Assembly (NCBI GenBank): GCA_047619685.1
Contig: JBLHLC010000005.1
Span: 1-64,000 of the forward strand
Reading direction: 5' to 3'
Source of the DNA: JABDJZ01 sp047619685
GTDB lineage: Bacteria > Bacteroidota > Rhodothermia > Rhodothermales > UBA10348
Length of the DNA: 64,000 nucleotides
In this document: positions 25,988 through 34,973 of the stretch, one piece after another
How positions within the stretch are numbered: the stretch's first letter is position 1
Layout: every line of letters starts with the position of its first letter
The notes under the pieces: model-generated
Database searches by the model: none
What the model saw: only the letters and a program-made list of their open reading frames with translations
Told to the model about the DNA's origin: nothing
Translations under genes and position numbers: made by a program

Positions 25988-28159
25988 ATGCAGTTCGTTC
26001 AGACGTCCACTCGTTCTCTTTCAATTCTTGCCCTGGTGCTCCTTATGGGTTGTCAACCCCACGCTGAGATGGCCATCGCCCCGATGGAAGGGCAGATCGA
26101 TTCTCTCATGGAGCAAATGACGCTTCAGGAAAAGGTCGACATGCTCCACGCGAATTCGGCCTTCACGAGCGGAGGAGTGGCTCGCCTTGGTATTCCCGAG
26201 ATCGTGATGTCGGACGGGCCCCATGGTGTGCGCCACGAGCACACCCGCTACTACGACAAAGCTGTTGGAGCACGCGATAGCAGCACGTATCTCCCGGTTG
26301 GGACGGCGCTGGCGGCCACGTGGAATCCGGACCTTGGGCATCAGTTCGGCTACGTTCTTGGCCGGGAATCGGCCTTCCGTGGCAAAGACATCATTCTTGG
26401 CCCTGGCCTGAACATCATCCGGGACCCGCGCAACGGCCGCAACTTCGAGTACATGACGGAGGACCCGTTCCTGAACGGCCGCATGGCGGTGGGCTACATC
26501 AAAGGCGTGCAGGAGCAGGGCGTAGCGGTGAGCGCCAAACACTACATCGCCAACAGCCTCGAGTACAAGCGCCAGCTCGTGAACGTCGAGATGGACGAGC
26601 GCACCCTCCGGGAGATTTACCTGCCCGGGTTCAAGGCGGCCGTTCAGGAGGGCGGCGCGCTAACCGTCATGGCGGCCTACAACAAGTTCAGGGGACATTG
26701 GTCAGCTCAGAGCAAGTTTCTCTTGAACGAGGTTCTCAAGGCTGAATTCGGCTTTCAGGGGCTGGTCATGAGCGACTGGGATGCCGTGAACAACACCATG
26801 GCTGCGGTCGAGGCCGGCATTGACATCGAGATGGGCACCGATCTGAGCCAAGAGTGGCAAAACCCGGACTACGGTGGATTCAACATGGGTGACACCCTGG
26901 TGGGGCTCGTGGAGAACGGCAGCGTGGACGTGGCGCTGATCGACGACAAGGTCCGGCGCATTCTTCGGGTCATGCATTCGATCCACATGTTCAGCGGCGA
27001 TCGCCCGGCCGGTGCATACAGTACCCCCGAGCACCAGCAGATTGCACGAGACATCGCGGACGAAGCCATTGTTCTCCTGAAGAACGACGGAGTTCTTCCG
27101 CTGAAGCAGGAAGGGATCAAGACGCTGGCCGTCATTGGTGCAAACGCCGATCGCAAGCACGCGGGCGGAGGCGGTAGCTCTCAGGTCAAAGCCTTCTATG
27201 AAGTGACGGCTTTGGAGGGACTCCAGAATCTGCTCGGCGACAACGTGGCCATCACATACGCGCCGGGATACGAGATTACCCGAGACGCCAAGGCGAACGC
27301 TGGCCTGATTCAACAAGCCGTTTCAGCCGCGACCGGCGCGGACGCTGTCATTTACGTGGGCGGCCTGATCCATGGGTACACCGACGCGTGGGAGGACAAC
27401 GCCTATGACGCGGAGGTCCTCGACAAGCCTGACATGATGCTGCCGTTCGGCCAGGAGGAACTCATCCAGGCGGTTCTGGCAGCGAATCCGAACACGGTGG
27501 TCGTTTTCCAAAGCGGCGGGCCGGTTGACATGCGCGCCTGGATTGACGACGCCAAGGCTATCGTCCAGGCCTGGTACGCGGGCATGGAGGGCGGAAATGC
27601 CCTGGCAGATATCCTCTTTGGCCGCGTCAATCCTTCGGGCAAATTGCCCATGACTTTTCCAAAGAAGCTTGACGATAGTCCGGCACACGCACTGGCAACC
27701 TACCCGGACGAGAACCTCCTGATAGAGCATACCGAGGGGCTCTATGTGGGGTACCGCTACTTCGATTCCTACGATGTTGAGCCGGCTTTCGCTTTTGGCC
27801 ATGGTCTGTCGTACACGACCTTCGACTACTCCGACCTTTCAGTCCAGAAGAGGGGTGACAAGGTTGAGGTGAGCGTGACGGTGACCAATTCCGGACAAGT
27901 GGCGGGATCAGAGGTGCTTCAGGTTTACGTACACGACGATGTGTCCTCCCTGGAGCGACCGGCAAAAGAGCTAAAGGGATTCGCAAAACTCCAGCTGGAT
28001 CCCGGTGCTTCCGACACGGTGACCGTGGAGTTGGGCGAGGATGCGTTCAGTTTCTACGACCCGGAGCAGGCTTCTTGGGTGCTGGAGCCCGGTGACTTCA
28101 CCATTCTTGTAGGGAATTCGTCGCGGGACATCCGCGCCCAGGGGCGCGTAACCTGGTAG
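25988..28159 (+). CDS. Glycoside hydrolase family 3 lipoprotein (beta-glucosidase-like)
   Basis: The start is the ATG at 25988; a TTG at 25979 is also in frame. The 723-residue enzyme has a lipoprotein signal (lipobox LLMGC). The GH3 TIM barrel carries MSDGPHGVR, GPGLNIIRDPRNGRNFEY and SAKHYIANS, with the nucleophile Asp263 in GLVMSDWDAV. An alpha/beta sandwich domain follows (VLLKNDGVLPL, IYVGGLIHGYTDAWEDN), and then a C-terminal fibronectin-III-like domain (FAFGHGLSYTTFDYS, VTNSGQVAGSEVLQVYV). It should release terminal beta-glucose or a similar sugar from oligosaccharides in the periplasm or at the outer membrane. A palindromic candidate operator lies just upstream. Confidence 0.92.
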   Translation: MQFVQTSTRSLSILALVLLMGCQPHAEMAIAPMEGQIDSLMEQMTLQEKVDMLHANSAFTSGGVARLGIPEIVMSDGPHGVRHEHTRYYDKAVGARDSSTYLPVGTALAATWNPDLGHQFGYVLGRESAFRGKDIILGPGLNIIRDPRNGRNFEYMTEDPFLNGRMAVGYIKGVQEQGVAVSAKHYIANSLEYKRQLVNVEMDERTLREIYLPGFKAAVQEGGALTVMAAYNKFRGHWSAQSKFLLNEVLKAEFGFQGLVMSDWDAVNNTMAAVEAGIDIEMGTDLSQEWQNPDYGGFNMGDTLVGLVENGSVDVALIDDKVRRILRVMHSIHMFSGDRPAGAYSTPEHQQIARDIADEAIVLLKNDGVLPLKQEGIKTLAVIGANADRKHAGGGGSSQVKAFYEVTALEGLQNLLGDNVAITYAPGYEITRDAKANAGLIQQAVSAATGADAVIYVGGLIHGYTDAWEDNAYDAEVLDKPDMMLPFGQEELIQAVLAANPNTVVVFQSGGPVDMRAWIDDAKAIVQAWYAGMEGGNALADILFGRVNPSGKLPMTFPKKLDDSPAHALATYPDENLLIEHTEGLYVGYRYFDSYDVEPAFAFGHGLSYTTFDYSDLSVQKRGDKVEVSVTVTNSGQVAGSEVLQVYVHDDVSSLERPAKELKGFAKLQLDPGASDTVTVELGEDAFSFYDPEQASWVLEPGDFTILVGNSSRDIRAQGRVTW

Positions 28160-28222
28160 TACTGGCGGCGGAACCGGCCGTCTCCGACGCGGTCCTGGGC
28201 CGCAATCAACCGCCGATTCTCC

Positions 28223-29320
28223 GTGGCCCGCATTGTCGTCAAAATTGGTACGTCCGTCCTGACCGGAGGCGGCCCGGTCCTGGACCGTGAGCATATTGGC
28301 ACACTCGCGCGGCAATGTGCTGCCCTGCACGCGGAGGGCCACGAGATCATCATCTGCAGTTCCGGCGCGATCACCGCCGGAAGGGGACGAATGGGGCTGG
28401 AGCATGTGCCGGCCGGTCTCCCTGAGCGGCAGATGCTCGCCGCCGTCGGTCAGTCCCGGCTGATGCGCGTCTGGGAGGAGGCCTTCGACCCGTTGAGCAT
28501 TGTGGTAGGGCAGGTGCTCCTGACGCGGGCGGACGTCGAGGACCGGAACCGCTACCTGAATGGCCGCGACGCAATCCAGACCATGATCGACAACCGGGTT
28601 ATCCCGGTCGTGAACGAAAACGATGCGGTTGCGACAGCTGAAATCCGGGTCGGAGACAACGACAACCTCTCGGCCCTTCTGTGCCTGTTGGTGGAAGCGG
28701 ACCTGCTGCTGATGCTCACCGACCAGCCGGGGCTCTTTACGGCCGATCCGCGCCTTGACCCGAACGCGGAGTTGCTCTCCGACATTGCCGAGATTGATGA
28801 CGCCGTGCGGGCCACCGCTACAGGAACCGCCACCGGGCTCGGGACGGGCGGTATGGCTACCAAGCTCCAGGCCGCGGAAATAGCGCGGAGGGCAGGAACC
28901 GCTGTTGTGATTGCCTCCGGTCACCGGCCGGACGTGATCGTGTTGGCCGCGCACGGCGTGGCCGTGGGGACGCGTTTTGCACCGGCAGGGTCAACACTGG
29001 AGCACCGCAAACGGTGGATTCTGGCAGGGAGTGTCCCGCAGGGGTCCGTGGAGATCGATACGGGAGCCGCGAGCGCCCTGACGCGAGACGGCCGCAGCTT
29101 GCTTCCGGCCGGCATCACCGCAGTCAACGGCCCATTTCTGCGTGGCGATTCCGTTTCGATTCTCGGGATGGGCAAGACTGTCATCGCCCGCGGAATTGTC
29201 CGATATGATTCTGAAGAGTTGGCACAGATCCAGGGCCTTCGCTCGGCCGATGTACCCCGGAAACTCGGGTACACACGCGGGGCCGCGGCCATTCACCGAA
29301 ACGATCTGGTACTGGCATGA
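28223..29320 (+). CDS. proB: Glutamate 5-kinase
   Basis: The protein starts at GTG 28223 and reads MARIVVKIGTSVLTGGG. The amino-acid kinase domain (about residues 1-255) contains SSGAITAGRGRMGL, QVLLTRADVEDRNRYLN, VPVVNENDAVA-like IPVVNENDAVAT and LLMLTDQPGLFT, followed by GTGGMATKLQAAEIA. A C-terminal PUA domain (about 275-365) has AGSVPQGSVEIDTGAA and LLPAGITAV. It phosphorylates glutamate to gamma-glutamyl phosphate, the first step of proline synthesis and the feedback-controlled one. It overlaps proA by 4 bases, so the channelled pair is made together. It follows the GH3 gene by 63 bases without a visible terminator. Confidence 0.96.
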   Translation: MARIVVKIGTSVLTGGGPVLDREHIGTLARQCAALHAEGHEIIICSSGAITAGRGRMGLEHVPAGLPERQMLAAVGQSRLMRVWEEAFDPLSIVVGQVLLTRADVEDRNRYLNGRDAIQTMIDNRVIPVVNENDAVATAEIRVGDNDNLSALLCLLVEADLLLMLTDQPGLFTADPRLDPNAELLSDIAEIDDAVRATATGTATGLGTGGMATKLQAAEIARRAGTAVVIASGHRPDVIVLAAHGVAVGTRFAPAGSTLEHRKRWILAGSVPQGSVEIDTGAASALTRDGRSLLPAGITAVNGPFLRGDSVSILGMGKTVIARGIVRYDSEELAQIQGLRSADVPRKLGYTRGAAAIHRNDLVLA

Positions 29321-30618
29321 TGCTCCCTGATATCCAAAGAATGGGCCGGGAGGCCTCGGATGCCAGCGTGCTGCTGGCTCGGACGAGTTCCGATGCCAGG
29401 GCGCGGGCCGTTCGCGCGCTGGCCGACGCCCTGCACGGAGCACGAGCAGAAATACTTGAGGCCAACGAGCGCGACGTAGCCGCTGCGATCGTCAAGGGCA
29501 CCAGTGCCGCGCTCATAGACCGGTTGCGTCTGGATGCGGGTAGGCTGGAGCGGCTGATCGGCGACACCCGAGCCGTCGCCGACCTCCCGGATCCCGTCGG
29601 GGAGACCATGGAAGAACGGACGCTTCCCAGCGGCCTCCGGCTCTCCCGCCGCCGCGTCCCGCTGGGCGTGATAGGCGTGATCTACGAGGCCCGGCCCAAC
29701 GTGACCATGGACATTTCAGCCCTCTGCGTTCGCAGCGGCAACGCGAGCATCCTTCGTGGCGGTAGCGAGACGCTGGAGAGCAACAGGGCGCTTGTGCGGG
29801 CCATTCACGCCGGGCTCAGGGCAGTCAGTTTTCCCGAGGCAGCAGTCCAGTTCATCGACTCCCGCGAAAGACGCTACACGACCGAACTCGTCCAGCTTGA
29901 CGAGTATGTGGACATGATCATCCCGCGGGGCGGGGCCGGCCTCCACCGAATGTGCGTGGAAAAGGGCACGGTTCCTGTTATTACAGGCGGCATCGGAATC
30001 TGCCACGTCTATGTGGAGGCCACGGCAGATCTGGAAAGCGCGCTGGCCATCATCGAGAATGCCAAAGTGCAGCGCCCGAGTGTCTGCAACGCGCTTGATA
30101 CGGTGCTCGTGGACAAGTCAATATCAGCGGAGCTTCTGCCCGCCCTGGCGCGCAGGCTCCTGCCTCTTGGTGTGGACCTGCGCGCGACGGCGGAGGCGCT
30201 TGAGGCCATCGGCCAGGGCGCCCCGGGCCCGCCTGGTCAGGACACTCCCGGACGGGTCGGACGCGTGACGCTGGCCGGCCCCGACGATTTTGACCACGAG
30301 TGGCTCTCGCTGGTCCTGGGAATTCGGGTGGTGGACGGTATCGACGCCGCCCTCGCCCACATTAGGGCACACGGATCGGGTCATTCAGACGCCATCGTGA
30401 CAACCTCCAAGATCAACGCAGATCGGTTCGTGATGGAGGTGGACTCCGCAGCCGTCTACGTGAACGCCAGCACCCGTTTTACAGATGGCGGAGAGTTTGG
30501 GCTGGGAGCAGAGGTGGCGGTCAGCACCCAGAAGCTCCATGCACGCGGGCCGATGGGCCTGGAGGCCCTCACCACCTACAAGTGGATAGGCATCGGGGAC
30601 GGACTGGTGCGCTCGTGA
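29317..30618 (+). CDS. proA: Glutamate-5-semialdehyde dehydrogenase (gamma-glutamyl phosphate reductase)
   Basis: The 433-residue enzyme belongs to the ALDH superfamily. Hallmarks are VPLGVIGVIYEARPNVTMD, the GNASILRGGSE segment and the catalytic Cys257 in RPSVCNALDTVLV. VYVNASTRFTDGGEFGLGAE lies near the C terminus. It reduces gamma-glutamyl phosphate to glutamate semialdehyde with NADPH, the second step of proline synthesis. The ATG overlaps the proB stop (ATGA). The gene ends 8 bases before the convergent HicB gene. Confidence 0.96.
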   Translation: MMLPDIQRMGREASDASVLLARTSSDARARAVRALADALHGARAEILEANERDVAAAIVKGTSAALIDRLRLDAGRLERLIGDTRAVADLPDPVGETMEERTLPSGLRLSRRRVPLGVIGVIYEARPNVTMDISALCVRSGNASILRGGSETLESNRALVRAIHAGLRAVSFPEAAVQFIDSRERRYTTELVQLDEYVDMIIPRGGAGLHRMCVEKGTVPVITGGIGICHVYVEATADLESALAIIENAKVQRPSVCNALDTVLVDKSISAELLPALARRLLPLGVDLRATAEALEAIGQGAPGPPGQDTPGRVGRVTLAGPDDFDHEWLSLVLGIRVVDGIDAALAHIRAHGSGHSDAIVTTSKINADRFVMEVDSAAVYVNASTRFTDGGEFGLGAEVAVSTQKLHARGPMGLEALTTYKWIGIGDGLVRS

Positions 30619-30626
30619 AGGAGCCG

Positions 30627-30839
30627 CTATGCGGCGATCTCGACGTACGCGGATGCACTGGACGGCTTCGGAATGGGAAGACCCTCCAGACGCAAACCGT
30701 CCAGATGAAAGGAGAGGGCCTCGCTCATGTTTGCCTCTACCTCCTGGATCGTAGGCCCTGTGGAGACGCAGCCGTCGACGTCCGGGGAGTAGGCGGAAAA
30801 ACCGGTACTCGTGGGTTCGATTACGATTAGGTACTTCAT
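30627..30839 (-). CDS. hicB: HicB-family antitoxin
   Basis: The start is the ATG at 30839 (MKYLIVIEPTSTGFSAYSPD), which overlaps the hicA stop as ATGA. The product is ~70 residues, the short HicB form made of the partial RNase H-like fold (FSAYSPDVDGCVSTGPT, then a helix EVEANMSEALSFHLDGL). No separate DNA-binding domain is obvious in the short tail. It should neutralise HicA by binding it. The toxin-first order HicA-HicB is usual for this family. Autorepression of the operon is likely but no operator is evident. Confidence 0.9.
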   Translation of the reverse strand: MKYLIVIEPTSTGFSAYSPDVDGCVSTGPTIQEVEANMSEALSFHLDGLRLEGLPIPKPSSASAYVEIAA

Positions 30840-31024
30840 CGCTCTAGTCCTGCCTGCTTGAGGATACTCTTGAGTGTCTTCGGAGATATTTCGTCTCCCG
30901 GTTTCCCAGGGACCGTCACAAGACCCTTCTTCCAAGAGTGCTTGTACTGGTGATGACTCCCGCGGGTTCGCACATGGTACCAGCCGTCGGTGCTTAGCAG
31001 TTTCACGACGCTCCGTATTTTCAT
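30836..31024 (-). CDS. hicA: HicA-family mRNA interferase toxin
   Basis: The start is the ATG at 31024, preceded by AGAGG at good spacing. The 62-residue toxin has the dsRNA-binding-like HicA fold: VVKLLSTDGWYHVRTRGSHH, with the catalytic histidine in GSHHQY, then VTVPGKPGDEISPKTLKSIL. When free it cleaves mRNA and halts growth. It is the first gene of the hicAB pair. The 94 bases between it and the divergent aminotransferase gene must hold the promoter. Confidence 0.92.
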   Translation of the reverse strand: MKIRSVVKLLSTDGWYHVRTRGSHHQYKHSWKKGLVTVPGKPGDEISPKTLKSILKQAGLER

Positions 31025-31118
31025 TTTCCTCTCAGCTTGCAGTAGCTCAGAGAGGCTCAGATGGCGCCGTGCAACGAACCGTTGTACTATCCAGGGTCCA
31101 CCAACCGCATCAAGACCC

Positions 31119-32402
31119 ATGGATCGCCGCGCCTTCCTGACCAGGGCCCCCGCCGCAGCAGCGCTCGGGCTGGCGCCCGGCCTCGTCCCACACAACGAGA
31201 CGCTCCGGCTACTGGGGCAGGTGGATCCGTCGGTAACCAGGCGCCTCGATGCCCTGGGTCAGGCATCCAGGACGCTTCCTGACGATGAGTTCTGGAAGGC
31301 CGTGCGGACCGAGTTCATGCTCAATCCTGGCGTGGCACATTTCAACTGCGCCACACTTGGAGCCACGCCGCACGTGATTCTGGATGCCATTGCCGCCGCG
31401 ATGCGCGAGATCGAAGGCAGTCCGGCTGTTAATGTCTTTGGCCCGGTGGGCGCAAGGATGGTGGAGGTGAAGCGGCAGGCGGCCGCCTTTCTGGGATCAA
31501 AGCCAGACGAGACCGTTCTGACGCGCAACACCACGGAGGGGATGAACATGGTCGCGGAGGGAATCGACTTCCAACCCGGCGACGAAGTCCTGACCACAAC
31601 CCACGAACACCATGGCGGACTGGTGGGTTGGGAGCACGCGGAGAAATACCGGGGTATCCGAATAATCAAGGTCCCGATACCGGCGCCCGCCCGCGATGCC
31701 GGGCAGATCGTCCAGGCTATCCGCGATGGAATTACGGACCGGACCCGGGTCATCTCGGTCAGCCACGTCTGCACGATCACCGGGATCCGGATGCCGCTGG
31801 CACAGATTGCTGCGCTTGCCCGGCCTCGAGGGATCCTGCTCGTCTGCGATGGTGCCCAGGCTCCAGGCATGCTGGAGATCGACGTGAAGGCGCTGGGCGT
31901 AGACACCTATGCGTCAAGCAGCCACAAGTGGATGCTGGCGTCCAAAGGAACGGGTCTGCTCTACATCAGGAAGGAAATCCAGGAGCGCGTCCATCCCATC
32001 TTCCTCTTCTCCGGATACAGTCCTTATACCGCCTCCAGCGGGACGAGGAATGTCGCCCAGATTCTGGGCCACGGCGTTGCCATGGCATTCCACCAACGCA
32101 TCGGTGTGGCCAAGGTTGAGCAGCGGTGCCTTTCGCTTGCGGCGTTGCTCAGGGATCAACTTGCGGCCCTCGAAGGACTTCATTTCCTGACGTCATCGGA
32201 CCCCGAACTTGCCTCCGGCATCGTCTCCGTCGGGTTGGATCGAGCCCGAAACGGTGAGGTGGCGACGGCCTTGCGCAGCCAGGACATCATCGTCAAAGTC
32301 ATCCCGATTCCCGACTACAACGGGCTGCGTTTCTCTACACACATTTACAACTCTGAACGAGACGTGGAGCGGCTGGTGACTGCGCTGCAGAAGTTGCTGT
32401 GA
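31119..32402 (+). CDS. Exported PLP-dependent aminotransferase class V (isopenicillin N epimerase / cysteine desulfurase-like)
   Basis: I start at the ATG at 31119, which yields MDRRAFLTRAPAAAALGLAP. This is a twin-arginine-type signal (RRAFL), so the folded, cofactor-loaded enzyme is probably exported by Tat. The 427-residue body is a fold-type I PLP enzyme: NTTEGMNMVAEG (phosphate binding), TTHEHHGG, VSHVCTITG, LVCDGAQAPG with the PLP Asp, and the Schiff-base lysine Lys270 in SSSHKWML. Related proteins are annotated as isopenicillin N epimerases or desulfurases, but the substrate is unknown. The stop overlaps nothing, and the serine hydrolase gene begins 66 bases later on the same strand. 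Confidence 0.82.
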   Translation: MDRRAFLTRAPAAAALGLAPGLVPHNETLRLLGQVDPSVTRRLDALGQASRTLPDDEFWKAVRTEFMLNPGVAHFNCATLGATPHVILDAIAAAMREIEGSPAVNVFGPVGARMVEVKRQAAAFLGSKPDETVLTRNTTEGMNMVAEGIDFQPGDEVLTTTHEHHGGLVGWEHAEKYRGIRIIKVPIPAPARDAGQIVQAIRDGITDRTRVISVSHVCTITGIRMPLAQIAALARPRGILLVCDGAQAPGMLEIDVKALGVDTYASSSHKWMLASKGTGLLYIRKEIQERVHPIFLFSGYSPYTASSGTRNVAQILGHGVAMAFHQRIGVAKVEQRCLSLAALLRDQLAALEGLHFLTSSDPELASGIVSVGLDRARNGEVATALRSQDIIVKVIPIPDYNGLRFSTHIYNSERDVERLVTALQKLL

Positions 32403-32467
32403 CGCTTCTTTCCGCATGGGGCGCCAACGTATTCTGTCAACGAACCAATCGAACCTGGAGAAGGATA

Positions 32468-33721
32468 ATGAGACAGACGAGCACCCTGAATAGGACGGGA
32501 AGTTGGATAAGCTTCCTGGCATGTCTCCTGGTTCTCTCCGCGTGTGCGCCGCCGAAGCCCGCTCCGCTGGAACCAGGACCGGAAGCGGAACTGCAGGCCT
32601 TGCTGGACGCAGGCATTGAGAAGGGTATTCCTGGGCTTTCCGCGGTAGTAGCCACCAGCGAGGGCGTCGTGTGGTCGGGCGTCTCCGGCATGGCCAATCT
32701 GCAGACCGGTGCCCCGGTGAGACCAGATATGCTCTTTGGCATCGGGAGCATAACCAAGACGTTCGTGGCGGTCGTGGTGCTTCAACTGGTGGAGGAGGGG
32801 CTTTTGGATGTGAGCGCAACCTCGGCCGATGTCCTGGGTGCGGCGGTGGACGGGATTCCCAACGCAGACCAGGCCACGATCGGTGAGCTACTCAATCACA
32901 CCGGCGGCGTGCCGAGTTGGGAGGATGACCCCATCTGGATCAGGGAGGGACGGGGCGCCGACTTGAAACCTGATCACATATGGGGCAAGGCCGAAACGCT
33001 CCCCTACATCCACGGACACGAGCCGCTGGCGGGCCACGGCGAGGCATACAGCTACGCCAATACCAACTACACGCTGCTGGGCTTGATCATCGAAAAAGTT
33101 ACGGGAAACGAGGCGGTGGACGAGATCCACCGGCGCATCCTCGACCCGCTCGAACTCACCAATATCCGACTCGAGGGGTTCGAGGACGTCCCGTCGGAGC
33201 AGCTTCCGCAGCGATACCACTGGGCGACGCCGGATTTCGCAGAGAGTGCCGGGGTGAACGCCGCGTTCAGCGAGGTGCGTCCGGGCCTGGTCGATGCCAG
33301 TGCGTCTAACCTGTCGGTCGAGTGGACTGCGGGCGGAATGGTCGCCAGCGCGCGCGACCTTGCGCTCTATGCGGTGGCTCTTCGCGATGGGCGACTATTG
33401 AAGCCCGAGAGCATGGAATTCCTGACCGACTGGTTCCCCATAGACGACCGCACAAAGGTTGGGCACAACGTGTTCCGCAACGAATATCCCGATGGTCTGG
33501 CGGTGATTGGTCACTCTGGAGCTGTTCTCGGGTTCACCGGCTCACTGTTCTGGCTGGAAGAGGGCGACGTAGTGGTTGCCGTGGTGAGCAACGTTGGCAC
33601 CATGCATTCCGGGCGGAATCCGGGCTCTGCGGGGTCGGTAGCCAGAGCGAGGGAATTCATTGACGCGGCGATTCGGCTGGCCGCTGAGCAAAATCTGGTC
33701 GCTCCGGAATCAAGACCATAA
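32468..33721 (+). CDS. Beta-lactamase-family serine hydrolase lipoprotein
   Basis: The start is the ATG at 32468, preceded by GGAGAAGG. The 417-residue protein has a lipobox (LVLSAC). The class C beta-lactamase / D,D-peptidase fold has SxxK at Ser94-Lys97 (IGSITKTF), the Tyr motif YAN at 196-198 (YSYANTNYTLLG) and a GHSG in place of KTG (VIGHSGAVLGF). Such proteins act as esterases or peptidases on cell-wall or other substrates, and rarely as true beta-lactamases. It is probably periplasmic, membrane-anchored and co-transcribed with the aminotransferase. A weak GGGC/GCCC hairpin follows the stop at 33723-33735. Confidence 0.87.
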   Translation: MRQTSTLNRTGSWISFLACLLVLSACAPPKPAPLEPGPEAELQALLDAGIEKGIPGLSAVVATSEGVVWSGVSGMANLQTGAPVRPDMLFGIGSITKTFVAVVVLQLVEEGLLDVSATSADVLGAAVDGIPNADQATIGELLNHTGGVPSWEDDPIWIREGRGADLKPDHIWGKAETLPYIHGHEPLAGHGEAYSYANTNYTLLGLIIEKVTGNEAVDEIHRRILDPLELTNIRLEGFEDVPSEQLPQRYHWATPDFAESAGVNAAFSEVRPGLVDASASNLSVEWTAGGMVASARDLALYAVALRDGRLLKPESMEFLTDWFPIDDRTKVGHNVFRNEYPDGLAVIGHSGAVLGFTGSLFWLEEGDVVVAVVSNVGTMHSGRNPGSAGSVARAREFIDAAIRLAAEQNLVAPESRP

Positions 33722-33856
33722 AGGGCGAAGAGCCCAACGCCTGGTTCACTGCTCGTTTTGGATGGAATCCCGCAGGTCAAGTGCACCGGTCATCCATTCA
33801 AGTTGATCGACGCGTGTCCGAAAAGAATCAAGTTGGTGTTGCCCCAGCTCGACCCC

Positions 33857-34270
33857 TCAACTGGTGCCCATCCCATATTGGTAGGTGAGACCAGCGGATT
33901 CCAGTTCCGCGTCCCGAAATACCATCCACGGTCGCTGAGCCTCACGGACCGGCTTTTCCTGTTCTTCGTCCAAAAGGGTCAGGAGCTCCTGGTAAACCCT
34001 GTTCATTTCGGCATCCCAGGACCTGGTGGTCTTGTCGAGGCAGACGTTCACGCCCTGGGTGGTCCAGTTTTCTGCTTCTTGGCAGATCTGGAGCTGCTTG
34101 TCGATCGGATGGGCTTGCTGCTCAGAGACGGCCGCCACGGGATCGGCGGGCTGCACAACTACCGATTCCACTGACGCAGGGCGCTCAGCCGGGTCGAGTT
34201 CGTGGCGGTCAGTACCACCGGCACAACCCGCCAGCAGAGCGAAGCAAAAAACTGGGATTCTGAGATTCAT
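33857..34270 (-). CDS. LprI/DUF1311-like lipoprotein, truncated by an in-frame stop
   Basis: The start is at ATG 34270 (MNLRIPVFCFALLAGCAGG, lipobox LAGC). The 137-residue product contains the DUF1311 core: CQEAENWTTQGVNVCLDKTT, then EMNRVYQELLTLLDEEQ, then REAQRPWMVFRDAE. Family members often inhibit lysozyme or have unknown roles. The TGA at 33857-33859 interrupts the domain. The same frame continues for 36 codons, including FRTRVDQLEWM, which looks like the expected C-terminal helix, to a TGA at 33746-33748. The gene is therefore either recently truncated or carries a sequence error. It follows another small lipoprotein gene closely on the same strand. Confidence 0.65.
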   Translation of the reverse strand: MNLRIPVFCFALLAGCAGGTDRHELDPAERPASVESVVVQPADPVAAVSEQQAHPIDKQLQICQEAENWTTQGVNVCLDKTTRSWDAEMNRVYQELLTLLDEEQEKPVREAQRPWMVFRDAELESAGLTYQYGMGTS

Positions 34271-34299
34271 GAGATCGGGGTTTTGAGACTCTGAAGCTT

Positions 34300-34866
34300 T
34301 CATTCCACTTGAACCCACTGGGCTTCCCATACTGCAAAGTCGAAGTCCGTCGATCCCCTGGCGAGTTCAGCCACCTGGCGCGCCACCATGGCTTCCAGAT
34401 CCTCATTGACGGCCCCTCCGATCATTAAATCCAGATCGGTCCCGCCCATTCCTTCTTCAACGAGGGCGCTCTCATGGTACGCGCGACGCTCATTGAGGTA
34501 GTCAGTCAGATGGGCTTCCAGTCCCTCCTCTCCGAAGTGTCCATCGGGATAGAAGGCGGCGGTTCGGACCACCGTGGCTACCAAAAACTCCGACAGGATC
34601 TGATTGCCCGCCGCCATTTGCCGGGCAATGCCTGTGTTCCAGTATTCGTGTGCCAGTCTGTTTGCGTCGGCTAAAGACGCGGGCAGGGCCTTGATATAGA
34701 CCATGTTCTCCGCGACACCAATCCAGGCGGGTGCGTCCTCCGGTTTTTCGTCCTCAGAGGTATCGGGCGTACACCCCTGGATGAGGGCCGATGCAGTCAC
34801 CAGGAGAATCATGAACCGGACGCGGCTGAAAAACCGGCCAGCCGCCGGAGTCCAGGAATCAAGCAT
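34300..34866 (-). CDS. Small lipoprotein, function unknown
   Basis: I place the start at the ATG at 34866 because it gives a basic n-region (GRFFSRVRF) before the hydrophobic core. ATGs at 34884 and 34812 are alternatives. The lipobox is LIQGC. The mature part is helical and acidic (SLADANRLAHEYWNTGIARQ, GLEAHLTDYLNERRAY, EEGMGGTDLDLM). No family recognised. The downstream gene, 29 bases away, is the truncated LprI-like lipoprotein, so the two may be co-transcribed. Confidence 0.6.
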   Translation of the reverse strand: MLDSWTPAAGRFFSRVRFMILLVTASALIQGCTPDTSEDEKPEDAPAWIGVAENMVYIKALPASLADANRLAHEYWNTGIARQMAAGNQILSEFLVATVVRTAAFYPDGHFGEEGLEAHLTDYLNERRAYHESALVEEGMGGTDLDLMIGGAVNEDLEAMVARQVAELARGSTDFDFAVWEAQWVQVE

Positions 34867-34973
34867 ACAGTCGGGAAAATTCATTGCTCAGGGGCAGGTC
34901 ACATCCGGCCCAATATGCACGTGTATCTTGAGTCTGACAAATGTCCTAAAGCCTCAATTAGTTCGGTCAATTC

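Noticed and set aside
27971..28954. 327-codon minus-strand frame across the GH3 end and proB
   Set aside because: It spans two unrelated genes and has no coherent domain, so it is antisense shadow.
32468..33721. Antibiotic-resistance beta-lactamase
   Set aside because: It is a lipoprotein with SxxK/YxN/HSG motifs but lacks a KTG triad and resembles general serine hydrolases. No resistance function can be claimed.
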